Shown: piece after piece, positions 11,343 through 23,767 of the stretch
Layout: each line of letters starts with the position of its first letter
Position numbering within the stretch: position 1 is the first letter of the stretch
NCBI RefSeq assembly: GCF_032854445.1
Contig: NC_088304.1
Coordinates: forward strand, 18,489,704 to 18,553,703
Length of the DNA: 64,000 nucleotides
Origin: Liolophura sinensis
Taxonomy: Eukaryota; Mollusca; Polyplacophora; Chitonida; Chitonidae
Direction: 5' to 3'
Position numbers and translations under genes: made by a program
Notes under the pieces: generated by a model
Databases searched by the model: none
Told to the model about the DNA's origin: nothing
Seen by the model: only the letters and a program-made list of their open reading frames with translations

Positions 11343-11532
11343 CGGACTTTTTGTGCGTTTCTCCCAGCCAAAATCCCTCGATATAATTCCGCTATGAGGC
11401 TGCGCTCAGTTAAAGAGTCAGACTTCATCACATGACCCTCAGCTAACTAACACCAACACGACGCCTCAAGTTTTCGCAGTTTGAAATAAAAACAGCTCCC
11501 TGTTTTCTGATAACATCACCACGTAAGTTGAG
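11343..11532 (-). pseudogene. dead CTLD first-half exon
   Basis: Minus-strand reading matches the first CTLD exon of the two lectin genes: T-W-stop-CYQKTGSC(F)Y, then EASCWC-stop, GH, LAG. The first TCG codon of TWSCY has become TGA and a second stop (TAG) follows ASCWC. The exon is 26 nt shorter than the 216-nt functional versions, and the acceptor AG is not preserved. A donor-like ccg|gtatg remains. It is a relic of a further lectin gene between gene 1 and gene 2. Confidence 0.8.
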
Positions 11533-11589
11533 CGGCAATGACTTCTGCGAACAACTATAAATGAAGCCGATGTAAACAGTCTAATGCAT

Positions 11590-11860
11590 AAAATGTTCAT
11601 CAAAGGAGTGATGGAAAGAAAGCGTGGACAGAAAGTTTGTATAAAATGGGCACTGGACATAAAGTCTGCGTTAATAAACAGACAAATATAAAGTCCCTAT
11701 AAACAAAGGAATGCACTGAATGTTTGTGTAAATGGACAGAAAGCCTGTAAACAGTGATGGACAAAAAGTTAGTACCAACATAAAAGTGTACAGGAAGTCC
11801 ATGTAAACAAAGTGAAAGGTAAACAACTCGGGGGACGAAATGACATTCAGCGCACAGGGA
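11590..11860. repeat. degenerate ~30-bp tandem repeat
   Basis: Recurrent 'ggacagaaagt.tgtgtaaaca' phrases at loose spacing (for example near 11628, 11652, 11733 and 11757). Too diverged to count units exactly. Confidence 0.5.
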
Positions 11861-13086
11861 GTAGACTAAAAGAAATTGTCCGTATTGCTTGAGTTGCATT
11901 GCCCAAAATTATTTTGTGATGCTTGCGACAAGATTGTAACGTGAGCTTGGTTGTTATGGAGACATCGATAGCACCAAGGTTGGGCAGAGATAAGTTGGTC
12001 ATGATGTTGTAACGTTGACCGGAGAGAAACACAAAGGAGTAACGTTAGTCAGGAAGCAGTTATCTGAGAATACATGTGGAATAAGATGACAGGGAACACA
12101 TGCTCAAGCAACTATACGCGAAAGACAGAAATTCCATATAAATTTAGCGATTGACAGAGACTGCGTACACAGAATGATGCGGAGACAATCCGTGAAAATA
12201 GAGGCAGAAGAGCCACGTAAACACGTGAAGTTCTTGTTAACAGAATGGTGCTCAGAAAGTCCTAGAGAAAACCTAGAGAAACAAAACACACTGATGCGGT
12301 GTGGTAGTGAATTTGTCAGCTATTATCATCTGTGTGTTTAATCATTAATCGGGAGAAAAAGGACACTGTATCTCACTGGCAAAGGTGGAGAAAGACTAAA
12401 TCAATAGGAACATTGTTACTTAGTAGTCACGCTATGCATTCCGGACCGCACGAACAACACGAAGCTGGACTTCCTGTCCATAGCCAAGTCCACATAACGC
12501 GTCCATTTTGTGCGTTGCGTGGTGACAAACCACTCATGTTGAAAGGAAAATTTGAATTTTAATCGTTGGGTTATGTGTCTTAATTACGTCGTAACCGCCA
12601 TACCTATCTTAACCTGGCGGCCATCGTCCAAGTCATGTATAAAGAAACATCCATGAGGCTTAATCGATGGCAGTTTCATCCACAAACTACACAGAGAGAA
12701 ACACATTTTACGCACAAGCACACATACAACAACGCTGTATTACATGTTTAGGACTTCATACAAAATGTGAATGTTACAAAGACTAACTCGAGGTGTTAGT
12801 CAATTATTAGTTACAAGGTTACTCATAGGATAAGCAAAGATATACTGTCTATAATCCTCATATGTGGTGAGGTGTCAGCTGAGCCCAATATGAGGTGTAC
12901 TGACATCATATATTTCCGTATCCTATCAATGAGTAACGATGTAACGAATTTATATTGCAAAGACAATTCAGTGCAGAAGACCGATGTATAGGTGAATCGC
13001 TTCAGCGATTTGACCGTTATATGCTTAACCGAACCAAGGGAGATAACCTACTCAGCAGACACGTTTGATGTATGCAGGATTTGATT
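11861..13086. other. no gene seen
   Basis: Includes a near-palindromic stretch at about 12832-12932 ('gttactcatagga...tcctatcaatgagtaac'), possibly another small inverted-repeat element. Nothing else recognisable. Confidence 0.35.
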
Positions 13087-13087
13087 T

Positions 13088-13362
13088 AGTGAGTGAGTTC
13101 TTGGGGTTTAACGTTGTACTTAGCAATTTTTCAGTCATATCACGACGAAGGAATCCTTAGAGTGCATGAAATGTGCCTCCTTGTTGAAGGACGGATTTCC
13201 ACCGCTCTTTTATCTAGTGCTGCTTACCGAAGGCAAGTAAGCCACCCCGCCCGAGCCCTTATACTGATACGGGTCAACTGTTGCACTATCCCATTCATGC
13301 TGAACGCTAAGGTGTGACTCGACCCAGGATTGAGCCTGGATCTACCGCTCCTGATGTACTAA
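13088..13362 (-). repeat. SINE group B, internally deleted
   Basis: Matches the group B copies at 4470 and 10418 but lacks internal blocks (the 'ctgagacga' and 'aagttacaacttcctctttt' parts) and most of the tRNA head. No target-site duplication seen. Confidence 0.8.
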
Positions 13363-13667
13363 CCCATACAAACATTAAACAAGGCGATAGAACAAAAAAT
13401 AAATTCAAACTGAGCGAATGAGCTTAGCCTTTTCGTACTTTTGTTTGCCAGATACCTTCTGAAAATGTCTTAATTACTTAAATGGTTAAGTAATGATTTT
13501 TTGCAAGTCTTTCAACACTATGGTTAAACAAAGTTTTTTCGTTTAAATTTTGATCCCAAATTTTAACCACAGCGCCTTAACCTCAACGCAATCATCAGGT
13601 GCCCTTTTGCCTCAGAGGATGTATGGCATACGTCACAGATATCATTGTCAGATCTACGAATTTTGTC

Positions 13668-13858
13668 ATTTATTTATTTATTTATTTGGTGTTTTACGCC
13701 GTACTCAAGCATATTTCACTTATACGACGCCGCAGATCTTCCCATTTACGGCCGGAGAGGAAGCCAGCATGAGCTGGACTTGAAATCACAGCGACCGCAT
13801 TGGTGAGAGGCTTCTGGGTCTGTACCCTGCGCTAACGCGTTAACCAACAGCCACGGAG
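13668..13858 (-). repeat. SINE group A, internally deleted
   Basis: (ttta)n tail, 'ggtgttttacgccgtactcaagcatatttcacttatacgacg', a jump of about 85 bases past the 'gccagcattatgg...cagg' part, then the conserved remainder to the head ending 'ttaaccaacagccacgga'. A C-run of about 14 follows at 13861. Confidence 0.8.
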
Positions 13859-13874
13859 CTCCCCCCCCCCCCCC

Positions 13875-15730
13875 CTTCAATTTTACTAAGAAATCATTCA
13901 TACTCATTATTCTGTGCAAAAATCTATAATTAAAGCCCTGTAGACAAACAGAATTAGTAAATTTAAAGGAGGTAGAAAAGACCTCGACATATGTATACAT
14001 GTATACCGGGCTGAAGTCAGTAACTTTAATATTCCTTATTCCCATGTTAACAAACACAACAAATTCAAGGGGGACAACTACGTGTCACCACTTTAGATGC
14101 CGCACTCCAATAAAACTGCCGGTTTGGTTATGTAAACTCGGAACTTACGTTCAACGTCCCGGTTTCCCGATCGTCAAGCGGAAAACGAACTGTGCTGTTC
14201 GCTACCTTCTTGGAAGAAGAATTCTACCGGAAATGTACGAACAGTACTTCGGCAGTTTTCGACGGCAATTCTCCTCCTAACACAAAAGACTTCAGGACTA
14301 GTTCTTAGGCAAAATGGAGTCGCACACAGCGGATGTTGGCGCTGACTTTATTTATAATCTATCAACTTGAGGTACATGTTAGAATTTTTTATGGTAAGCA
14401 CCTGAGAGGAAATGCATACTCTTTTCAATAGTATTTGTTTGATATTTAAATTTTCTTCCCCTTTAAAACCTAGCACAAAGGGATATGTCAGATTCTTGTC
14501 GATCCGGTATTAGATTACAGTGATTTGTTGCCTGGGTTTCTTAGAGAGAATGAAAGAGATGCATGTTCGAACCTGAAATATAGAACTATACGTTCAAATA
14601 CATAAGGGAATCTCCACAGTGGATTTCTGTATACTCTCCATTCTACTTTTCCTAACATGGATTTAACTGACAGAATTTCACCCGTAATTGTTTAGGTATT
14701 TTCTGAAGCAAGTCGATGTTGTTAATATGCTCTAAAATGAAAACTTGTTTTCCACAAATTTTCATTGCTGTATTATGAGCTTTAACAATGATTGTTTAAT
14801 TATTATGGTTCTTTTAGTCAAAAATATATATCTGACTTGCGCTTTGATTGCAACTGTTGATAATATTATTGGTAATATTATTTAACAGAATGGATAAATA
14901 CACGGAATCCCTGAATGAAGCGGAATTAGTACCATTGTGAAGCAGAGCTTCAGTTTCCTGAAATACCTACCATATTTACTAATAAGACAATGGTACACAT
15001 GTTACGTTTAAACTATTTAAATCTTTAGAGTGACAGCATTTGGGTGAATACCCGTGGGTTCTTGTGGTAATGGCGACGTTTATAGAAATCTAATGAACCG
15101 AGCAGATTCTAATGAATGTTTCTAAGCGTGATGTCTATGCCGGACATTTGGGGATCTTGTTAATTCCATAAGGAAAATTAACAGTGTACGAATTGTAACA
15201 ATCCCTATTGTGAAGGTGGAGCAACAATAACCATATCGAAACACCGATAGTATAAGTTTCTTCTAAGTGAAATCAGACGTAATGTCAAAAAATCTCTGAC
15301 GCTCAACTTCATAGATATGTATAGTTCCCCCTAAACCGGGACCATCTTGTTAATTGGAATAATATCATTGGATATTTCAACAGTTGCAATCAAATCGCAG
15401 CTGGGATATAGAATTTTGAAGAACTGCCATAATTTAATAATTTCTTAATTGATTAACTAACGATTAAGAATCATCATTCCTTGCATCATTGAACATTGTC
15501 AACTGCTTTCGTCTACACGACTTTCGTGGTTTGTTTTCAGCGTTGTCATGGTAACCGATCTGGCGAATATTGATCGATACGTAGTGGTGTTTACATTTGC
15601 TACACGATTGTCAATTGCTTAAATCGTATACCACTCGTAAACCGTCACGACTCAATAATATCAAAACCTTTGATTTATAGGTCCCTAGATGCGTGTATAG
15701 TGCTTATTGGCATGAGATTCAAGAGCGGTA
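13875..15730. other. no confirmed gene
   Basis: Mostly AT-rich. The stretch 14,840-14,960 shares phrases ('tttgattgcaactgtt', 'gaagcggaattag', 'tgaagcagag') with 19,315-19,415, so it carries an old dispersed repeat. Confidence 0.35.
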
Positions 15731-15734
15731 AACC

Positions 15735-16015
15735 CGCTTCGGTGGCCTAATACTTAGCGTGTCCGCTTCGAAGTCGGGAGCGGACCACAAGATCAAGCCC
15801 AGGTCGGTGTCATACCAAAGACTTTTAAGAATGGTACTCACTCCTACCTCGCTTGGCTCTCAGCATTGAGAGGTTAGAGCAAGGAAACAAGACTGGTTGG
15901 GCCAGTGGCAGCTTCTGCATGACACTTCAGTTGCGGCACACACCTAATGACTCTACGTCGTCATAGGACTGAAAAATTGTAAAGTACGACGTTCCTCTTC
16001 AAACATACACACATA
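15735..16015 (+). repeat. SINE group B, forward orientation
   Basis: Head 'cttcggtggcctaatacttagcgtgtccgcttcgaagtcgg'; the 3' part 'gacgtcataggactgaaaaattgtaaagtacgacgtt' is the reverse complement of the tail of the other group B copies. The head differs from the copy at 10418, so this is a subfamily with a different tRNA-like start. Confidence 0.7.
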
Positions 16016-17217
16016 CATACAAGTGCGGTAGCACCTTGACTGCTCTTCGAGATCCTGTCGTAGATGTTAGAAAAAAATGTGTAAAGCGACGTTTAACCCA
16101 AAGTAGGTAACTAAACATCCCAAAATACCTGAACAAAATTCCTGAATACTGGAATGGATAATGCTACGGAAGTATTAAAGATGATGCCAGGATCTAGACA
16201 GCCAGATCTTAGACAGATCTTATATTACTCACAATAACAAATATCCATTTGTAAATCATTGAGAACGCAAATAATTTTAAGGATAGTTAACTAGTTAAAG
16301 GTAAAGAACCAAATCCCTTGTAGGCCTATAATGTGAGGAACAGCGTTCATATTTCCCTATTTCTATTTGTTACGCTTAGAATGGCTAAAGACAGACGTAA
16401 GTATAGCCTACAGAATGATCCTTCAGGTCTAGATTGCAAACCGTCTAATCCTGCGACCAAATCCTAAAGTGAGAATACACACTATGGATCAAACAGCCAT
16501 AAAACATTATTAAAAAATAACAGTTCTTACAGACTCCTTAAGACTCGAATCCATTTTTTCGCCCGTTCTTTGTTTTCTTCGTGTTTAAACTCTTAATTTA
16601 GTTGATATGTATGAATCTGACAAACTGTTAGGTCAAGCACTATCCTTGGTAACCTTCACGTTCTTCCCACTGAGATGTGATCAGTATATTAGGATCGTGA
16701 AAAGATATGATATTATGATCTTCGACATAATAGAACATTGTCCTGTAATGCTGACTATACGACTGTTGCTGGGCTTTACAAAATATTTGTCACCATTTAT
16801 GAGTTTTTAATTTGTTAAATAAGAAAATCGTGAATTTTCAAGTTTCATGTTACCCAGCATTCGATGATTACCAGGCACCAGTAGTTTCTGTTAACTCCTA
16901 ATGACGTCTTACACTTCGAGGTTATCCGCCAAGGAGTTTAAAATGTGCACAAAAGCTTTAAGGGGGGTTAAGAAATTTGTCCTTCAGTCGGTAAGTCACA
17001 CGATAAGTGGGTTCAGCCTCATTCTCCGACATGGAATTATCCAGATCGTCCAATTACTCCCCATCCCCACTCTTTCTCACTTTTCTCCCCCCACCCTGCA
17101 ATGGCAATGACTCCTCCAGAAGGGCTACAGGATGTTTGCTGAAGGCCTTTCAGGTGTATGGAAAACTTCGTAAAATTTGCCAAGGAAATCCTTCGCACTA
17201 TGTTAGTTCTCCCTTGT
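16016..17217. other. no gene seen
   Basis: Unique-looking AT-rich sequence 3' of the PAN-like exon at 17.4 kb (minus strand). Short ORFs show no family features. Confidence 0.35.
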
Positions 17218-17454
17218 TTAATTATAAATGACAGATCCTGGCGAGTTCTGTGGTACCGTCAGTCTGCTGAAGTGTCTGTCCAGCAGGTAACAGTCGCCGC
17301 CATCTATCCCGTGTCGATACGCAATTGACTGGCTTAGACATGCATCTTGACAATGACCTGCGCACACGACAGCATTGAGAGCGGAGAACATAACAGTTGT
17401 ACAGCTTTGTAGAACAGCGATTTTCGACCTTGTCATGCGCACAGAGACATTCAT
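17218..17454 (-). CDS. PAN/apple-like C-terminal exon (lectin cluster)
   Basis: Minus-strand frame ending at a TAA at 17,218. Its last 55 codons align without gaps to the PAN-like terminal exons at 25.3 and 32.3 kb: CAGHCQDACL / CADRCARACL, DGGDC / DGGEC, then SRL..PQ.SPG.VIY-stop. Cys spacing CxxxCxxxC...C is PAN/apple-like. The exon start is uncertain: 'gtcgtgtgcgcag|gtcattg' is a pyrimidine-rich phase-1 acceptor about 50 codons before the stop, but the homology begins two codons earlier. It may be the last exon of a decayed lectin gene or an alternative end of gene 2. PAN modules usually mediate protein or carbohydrate contacts in secreted proteins. Confidence 0.6.
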   Translation of the reverse strand: MNVSVRMTRSKIAVLQSCTTVMFSALNAVVCAGHCQDACLSQSIAYRHGIDGGDCYLLDRHFSRLTVPQNSPGSVIYN

Positions 17455-18716
17455 GTTTATGTAATAAATCTATCCTGATTTAAGTACTTGTGTTAGTGTC
17501 CATCGCGAGTTTCTCAAGCACGTATATACAAAAAGAGTATAGATCTGACGCACCACTTAGTCACATTATAATGATGCCGGGTCGACAGATGGATCGATAT
17601 TTGATCCATTCTTCTTATGCTGAGCGCCAGGCGAGGTTACTACCAAGATAACCCATGTTAAGGTGTTGAGTGAGACCACATTCTGACGGGGGAGGTTACA
17701 CCTTTGTCTTTGCAACTCTCGTTTAATAGCTGCTGCATTTATGAATAATGTTATGGTAAATTCGTCTGATTGTAAAAGTGAAAAGGAAGGCAGATCGCTT
17801 CACGGATTAATTTACTCATTAAATTGTGTATACAGTCAGAGTTTTCTGAACTAAGTTCACGGTATTGCATTAGTTACGCCCGGTAACCAGAATACATATA
17901 AATAGAAACCCACCTCACTGGAGGAAACGGTTTCATTTACTTTATTTCATTAAAGCAGAGTTCTTCAGAATTTGACAAAAACTATTTAACAAAGACAAAG
18001 TTATTTACTAGACTTCAGTGTTCTGTTTGTTATTCTTTTATACGGTAAAAATAGACATCTAATTCTGTGTGCATTCTAAGCCCTTATCACATACAGTTGT
18101 ACGTTTCTGGTAATTACAAATTTACAGGAATTGAACAATTTCCGGGGAAAGGATGGTTTCAGATGTAAATGAAGGAGATTTAACACCATATTGGGTTAGA
18201 TTAACAACCTCAAATTGCTTGTCGATAATTAAACTTTTTTGCGTTCAGGGAACAGTTACTTTTTAATAGCTAATTTAAACAATGTACGCAGGTATACACA
18301 TAGAATTTAATGACTCTCCGTATCATTGGTTTTCGTCATGATTTTTTCCCAAAGCGTTGTTTTAGTAATGTTTCTCGTGGATTCTTTCTCCCTAAACGCC
18401 AGACCTCACACAATATTTGTAGTTTTAAATCTGGATGAAACACCCAGTTTAACATTTTAAAGATCTTAATGAGTAAACACTCTAACACTCAACGTGTGAA
18501 GTAAGGGCAACATGTTATTCTTCTTTACACCTGTATTTAGTCATGGGAATATCCTTGAACTTGTTTGAAACTGTATTTTGAATTATAGGAAGTATTTTAA
18601 CTGTATTTCTTTTCCACTGGTATGGTGGGAAAACGTATCGATGTGTAGAACTTGTGTTCGTATGTGTGAGTAACAGTTTTGGTGATGAGTACGAATGATT
18701 TTACATTTCAAAGAAA
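17455..18716. other. no gene seen
   Basis: Unique AT-rich sequence up to the left edge of the 7-kb duplication. No CTLD exon that could pair with the 17.4-kb terminal exon was found. Confidence 0.35.
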
Positions 18717-18814
18717 CAGAACGTAGGTAGCTGCATTGTCAACGTTCTGTACGTAACGTATTGAATTTCACCAAGACTATTTTGATTTTGCCTCATTAGA
18801 AGAAAAGTCACTAG

Positions 18815-18890
18815 CGTAAATAATTTATTTGCGTCACACTCAAGATTATTTCACTTATACGACGGCGGCCTTCATTATGACGTGAGGAAA
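18815..18890 (-). repeat. SINE group A tail fragment
   Basis: 'atttgcgtcacactcaagattatttcacttatacgacggcggccttcattatgacg' is the tail part of group A. Repeated in copy 2 at 25,817-25,892. Confidence 0.6.
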
Positions 18891-19071
18891 GAGCGTAAAT
18901 AAGGATGAAGAATTGCCATGATACGTATCGTAAGTATGGAGTACAACGTGTTTTATTTCAGCGTCCCGTGTTAATCACATTTTATCTCAAGAACACCCAC
19001 TCATGAAACACGTTCTGATATATAATTCTTACGCTGATCGATTTATGTTTCCACTAAACTGGCCCTTTTCC

Positions 19072-20025
19072 AGGTCAATAATTGCAACGGTAATTCCCAA
19101 AACGGCGTTTAATACAAAGCACCAAACGAACTGAGAAAGTACATTAAGTGCGAAATTAGGACGTAATTATGCAAAGAGACGCAGTCAACAGTTTTCAAAG
19201 ATGTTTGAAAGACACAAGATAAGTTTGGGGCGACTGAGTGAAATCTGAATTCAGATCGTGTATCATGCTGTAATACCAGTTGTCGATAACAAAATATCTG
19301 TCTCATTAGCGGTTTGATTGCAACTGTTCATATATCCAACGTGGCGATCTAATTCTGCACGATGAATTTACAGCCCTAGCTCCGGGTTAAGCGGAATTAG
19401 ACACATCATGAAGCAGAAGGTAAACAACCGATGAATTCATGAAACCACTAACAGCGAAGTCTAGTTTCTTTGCATGGTTTTAATTTTACTGTATGCTAAA
19501 CGTGATGACAACACACTCTTGATTAATTTTAGACAAACGAGGTTTCATAAATTGCAACTAACATCACTGTATTTTTGTGAAAAGACGCCTTAATGTACCG
19601 GTTACGTGTGATCATTTGTCAGCTATCATACTGATGCCGGTACTCTGTTTTTACTCTCTGCAAAGCACGTCTTTATTTATGTTTGACATGACGTTTGAGT
19701 GATGGAATATCTGAAGTATTTGTTCCCACAGCTATACAATCTATACGACGAAAGAGACATTCTTATACCAGTCGTTATTCTGCGCGGACGTTACAGGTCA
19801 ATAATCGCAAAGCTTATTCCCAAAACAACATATAACTCAAACCGTGCACCAAAGAACTGAAAAAGTACATAAAGTACAAAGTTAGGAACGAAAGAGGAGC
19901 TGTCAAAAGTTTCCAATGACGTTGACCAGGCACAAGTTTATATGTTCTTGTCGACTGACTCAAATTAGTATTCAAATCTTGTTTCCTTGTATTATATAAG
20001 TTGTCGATAATAAAATATGTATCCC
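19072..20025. repeat. pair of diverged ~230-bp direct repeats
   Basis: 19,072-19,303 and 19,794-20,025 are paralogous, sharing 'caggtcaataat.gcaa', 'attcccaaaac', 'caccaaa.gaactga.aaagtaca.taa' and 'agttgtcgataa.aaaatat'. They predate the 7-kb duplication, since both appear in copy 2 at +7002. Confidence 0.75.
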
Positions 20026-20766
20026 AGTTGCGCTGACACACATACATATATTCAAATATATACAATATTAATTTGGTCGGTGTAGCCAGGCAGGTCTATA
20101 CAAGCATTTTCATACATTTTTGTGTCGTAATGCAAAAGATAGTCAAGGTCCAAGTAGACTTCGTCTCAGAAGGCTATCTGACAAGGCAGCGTCCTGTGGA
20201 CAAGCATCAGAAGGTTAAGCCTTTCTGGTTTTATTCATTTCGATATTAACCTCCAGTAGAGATGGGTTTCTAATTCGAGGATTAAAAAAATTAGCTGCAA
20301 ATGTAAACGCAGCGATTTCCTAAGGGCTATATATACGTGCTTCACTACAACACGACAACTGTTTATCGATTTCCCTCAGGAAGCTTTGTAGAGTGGTTCC
20401 TTTATGTCAAACGCGAGGTTCCCGTTCTCAAGCCGTGATTTTACGTGGTGTTTCGTTGTTCAATCAGATCGGCTGTTAATGCTAAAGCAGTTTTCATTGG
20501 TTGAGAACTGTTTGTGCACAGGGCATTGGAAAAACCCAGTGTCATCCGAGTGGAGTTTAATCGAAAAGGGTTTTTACCACATCCACGTCCAGCATCGACC
20601 TACCGAAAATTAACCCCTACAAGTGGTTTCTAATCAGAAAAAACCCCATCCCGACCACGAATCATGTGTGTAAAAATTTGTCACATAATTTGGAACAACT
20701 TCGGAAAGGAACAATGTACATACCTTGTAAATTGTGATGTCCTGCGCTCAACTTGCGGTGCAATCC

Positions 20767-20832
20767 GTGCCACAAGTCATAGTGAATTGTGCCACAAGTC
20801 ATAGTGAATTGTGCCACAAGTCATAGTGAATT
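20767..20832. repeat. 22-bp x3 tandem repeat
   Basis: Three identical units of 'gtgccacaagtcatagtgaatt'. Also present in copy 2 at about 27,768. Confidence 0.95.
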
Positions 20833-20874
20833 GTATACTGAGACATGATTCCTTTTATTTGATGAATTTATATG

Positions 20875-21066
20875 ATTTATTTATTTGATTGGTGTTTTAC
20901 GCCGTTCTCAAGAATATTTCACTTATACGCCGGCGGCCAGCATTATGGTGGGAAGAAACCGGGCTCAGCCCCGAGGAAGCCCACGACCATCCAAGGAAGC
21001 CAGCATGAGCTGGACTTGAACTCACAGCGACCGCATTAGTGAGAGGCTTCTGGGTCATACGCTGCG
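20875..21066 (-). repeat. SINE group A, internally deleted
   Basis: '(tta)n gattggtgttttacgccgttctcaagaat' tail through 'gaggcttctgggtcatacgctgcgctag'. The 'gcaggttgctgacagacc' part is missing and the far end of the head is cut. It abuts the Penelope RT fragment. Copy 2 at 27,876-28,067. Confidence 0.8.
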
Positions 21067-21303
21067 CTAGTACCATAGTGGTACAGATGTTTTATGAATT
21101 TTGGGTAGGCCATACATGACTGACGTACGGGTCCCACTGGGTCGAGTGTAGCCATAGGTTTCCTTAGAGATTACATCGTTCTTCTTGAGATTATGCAGAA
21201 AGCTTTGTACTGTAGTTTCTTTCATCACAGTGTTGTTTTTTGGTACTTTCCGAAATTTAGTGAAGTCCTCAATTATGGTCACATAGGACTGACGAAACGT
21301 CAA
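21067..21303 (-). pseudogene. Penelope-type RT fragment
   Basis: A 78-codon minus-strand frame containing YGYTRPSGTRTSVMYGLPKIHK. YGLPKIHK, followed normally by .g.PLRPI, is a hallmark of Penelope-like element reverse transcriptases. Here the frame ends within a few codons, where the SINE copy begins. No YADD catalytic block, GIY-YIG domain or terminal repeats are visible, so it is a truncated relic. Confidence 0.75.
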
Positions 21304-22251
21304 AGATTGCCCAAAAATAGCAAGGGGTCAGCTGTGGCTGACTAATGTTACAGTGGAAATCACAGCTCAAATTCTCTGAAATTCGAAATCATTGACTACT
21401 CCAACAACACTCTGAAGCACGCCTGTTTAGAATCCCTTCATATTACTAAACGTAATTAAGATCTGAATGTTCAAATGAGCTCAATGCCCCCCCGTTTGTT
21501 TGATACTTAATTGTCTCCTAGTTGCATGTGTTTATAAGAACACAGGCTCCCCCCCCCCCCCACTTAGGTTTTTTCCTTACTTCTTTAAGTATGTTCAATT
21601 CCTTTTCACTGTTGTTAGATGTGTGAGAACACATCGCTTTGTCCATGCATAGTCATTCTTCTCAGCGTGTAAAACCTGTTTTGTGTGCATTGTACATAAC
21701 ACTACTCACCTGACCAAGCTGTGAACTGTATTGTTAACTTTCCTTGCACATATGTAGGTGGTAAGCGAACCAAATTTCTGTGTTTCTTTTTTCTGATGAC
21801 GGAAGCAGTTGCGGCCGAAAGCTCATAATATACCACCAAAATAGCCCTATGTGGTTTAATTTTAGTTAGACCTCTCCACAGCAGAATAAGTTTTTGTTTG
21901 GCACATAAGAGGCTGACTTCTCGGCCTATAATTGGTATAAGGTGAAGTATTTCACGTCTACTGATCAAGTTCGCCTGACGGTTCTTTTACTATAACTGTC
22001 AGCTGGATGCCAAAAATAAAAATGCAAATATGTCTGATTACCCTTTGTAAGGTAATCTTGGCCACTAAAGTTCATAAAAAGAACTAAAAAATTTATTTTG
22101 ATTTATGTATCTGACACCTACCTTCGTGATCCTTAATAGAAAAGACAGCGTTAGACCAAATGTATATATGCATCGATTAAGTATTCCATAGGAAGTTTAA
22201 AAAGCATAACTTTTTATGTGATGTTGCATAACCGAGATATCCCAATTCAAA

Positions 22252-22526
22252 TTTATTTATTTATTTATTTATTTGATTGGTGTTTTACGCCGTATTCAAG
22301 AATATTTTACTTATACGACGGCGGCCAGCATTATGGTGGGAGGAAACCGGGCAGAGCCCGGGGGAAACCCACGACCATCAGCAGGTTGCTGACAGACCTT
22401 CCCACGTACGGCCGGAGAGGAAGCGAGTATGAGCTGGACTTGAGCTCCCGGCGACCGCATTGGTGAGAGACTCCTGGGTCATTACGCTGCGCTAGCGTGC
22501 TAACCGACTGAGCGACGGAGGCTGTC
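22252..22526 (-). repeat. SINE group A, full length with target-site duplication
   Basis: The most complete group A copy. Minus-strand head GCCTCCGTCGCTCAGTCGGT (A box), B-box-like 'gctcaagtcc', body, (ttta)n tail. A 12-bp duplication tcccaattcaaa flanks it at 22,240-22,251 and 22,527-22,538. Copy 2 at 29,251-29,525. Confidence 0.92.
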
Positions 22527-22879
22527 TCCCAATTCAAAAGCGAAACATTCACTGACGTTGAGTCAAACGAAGCGCCGCAATGTTATCAGCTTTATCCAAT
22601 CAGACGCGTGTTTAAAGCGCCGCCATGTTATCAGTTTAATTTAATCAGACGCGTGTTATTTATAAAACCCGAAGACAGGTCTATTTTTGCTTACGTCACT
22701 CGAAACCTTTTTTGCCTTTTGACCATAAGCGCATGTAAAATGCGAGTGACGTGACATCGTATTGCCGGTTGCGCTGAAATGATGAATTCCATGACCACTT
22801 AAGAAATATTTCTTATTAGAAGTTGATTTATAGAGTTACCAAACACGTCAGAAAAAATATTTGTGAGTGTTTACAAAGA

Positions 22880-23105
22880 ATATTTCCCTAACACGACCAT
22901 TATACGACCCATTATGATGGGAGGAAACCGGGCATAGCCCGGGGGAAACCCAAGACCATCTGCAGGTTGCTGTTAGACCTAACCACGCACGGCCGGAGAG
23001 GAATCCAGCATGAGCTGGACGAACTCACAGCGACCACAGTGGCGAAAGGCTCCTGGGTCATTACGCTGCGCTAGCGCGCTAACCAACTAAACCGCGGAGG
23101 TCCCC
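22880..23105 (-). repeat. SINE group A, tail missing
   Basis: From 'cacgaccattatacgacccattatgatgggaggaaaccgggcatagcccggg' to the tRNA-like head 'gcgctagcgcgctaaccaactaaaccgcggagg'. The 'gtgttttacgcc' tail is absent. Copy 2 at 29,879-30,104. Confidence 0.85.
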
Positions 23106-23767
23106 TCTTTTCTTTTAAGCTGACAGAGGAATATGTGACAGTGAATATTGAAAATAAGACCAACTGGCAATAAACCAATCAATTGACAATTATACTCCTC
23201 ACAGATCTTGTGCCGCTCTCTACTCACCTTTCATATCATTACCACCATTAGCAAGTTTTCTCAGGCAATCTTAAACAACGTCAAGGTCACTGGGCCACGG
23301 CGATGAAGCAGGAAGTGATGTCAGAAAACAAAGAACGAAAACGCTGTATCAAACTTTATTAGGGTTCCAAGCTGAAAGCCTATTGCTCTTGCATGGACTA
23401 GCAAGAACAGAAATGATCTGAACACACATTTTGCCGATTTCCCGATAACTATTCGTCAAGTTCTAACCAAACTGTTGATGAGTAGTTTCGCAGAAAATTA
23501 CTATTTAAGAGTAAACAAATGATAACCCAGTTTGACCTGCTTTGTCTGCCGTATGGTTGACTAATCATTTAACAATCTTGCATAGGGATTGCATGGATTA
23601 AGTTCAAATTTGGTACTGTTACAACAGGGCAACATAAATTGCATGGATCTAGACAAAATCGCCATTGCTACATGTATGTGTAATGATGGTGATTTCAGTT
23701 GATTAGAATGGTTTTTTCTGTCGGTGATTAACATCTGTAGACATGAACTGTACGTTTACATTTGCTT

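Noticed and set aside
12832-12932. Palindromic MITE
   Set aside because: The ends pair over about 20 bases ('gttactcatagga' / 'tcctatcaatgagtaac') but the interior pairing is weak; too little to call an element.
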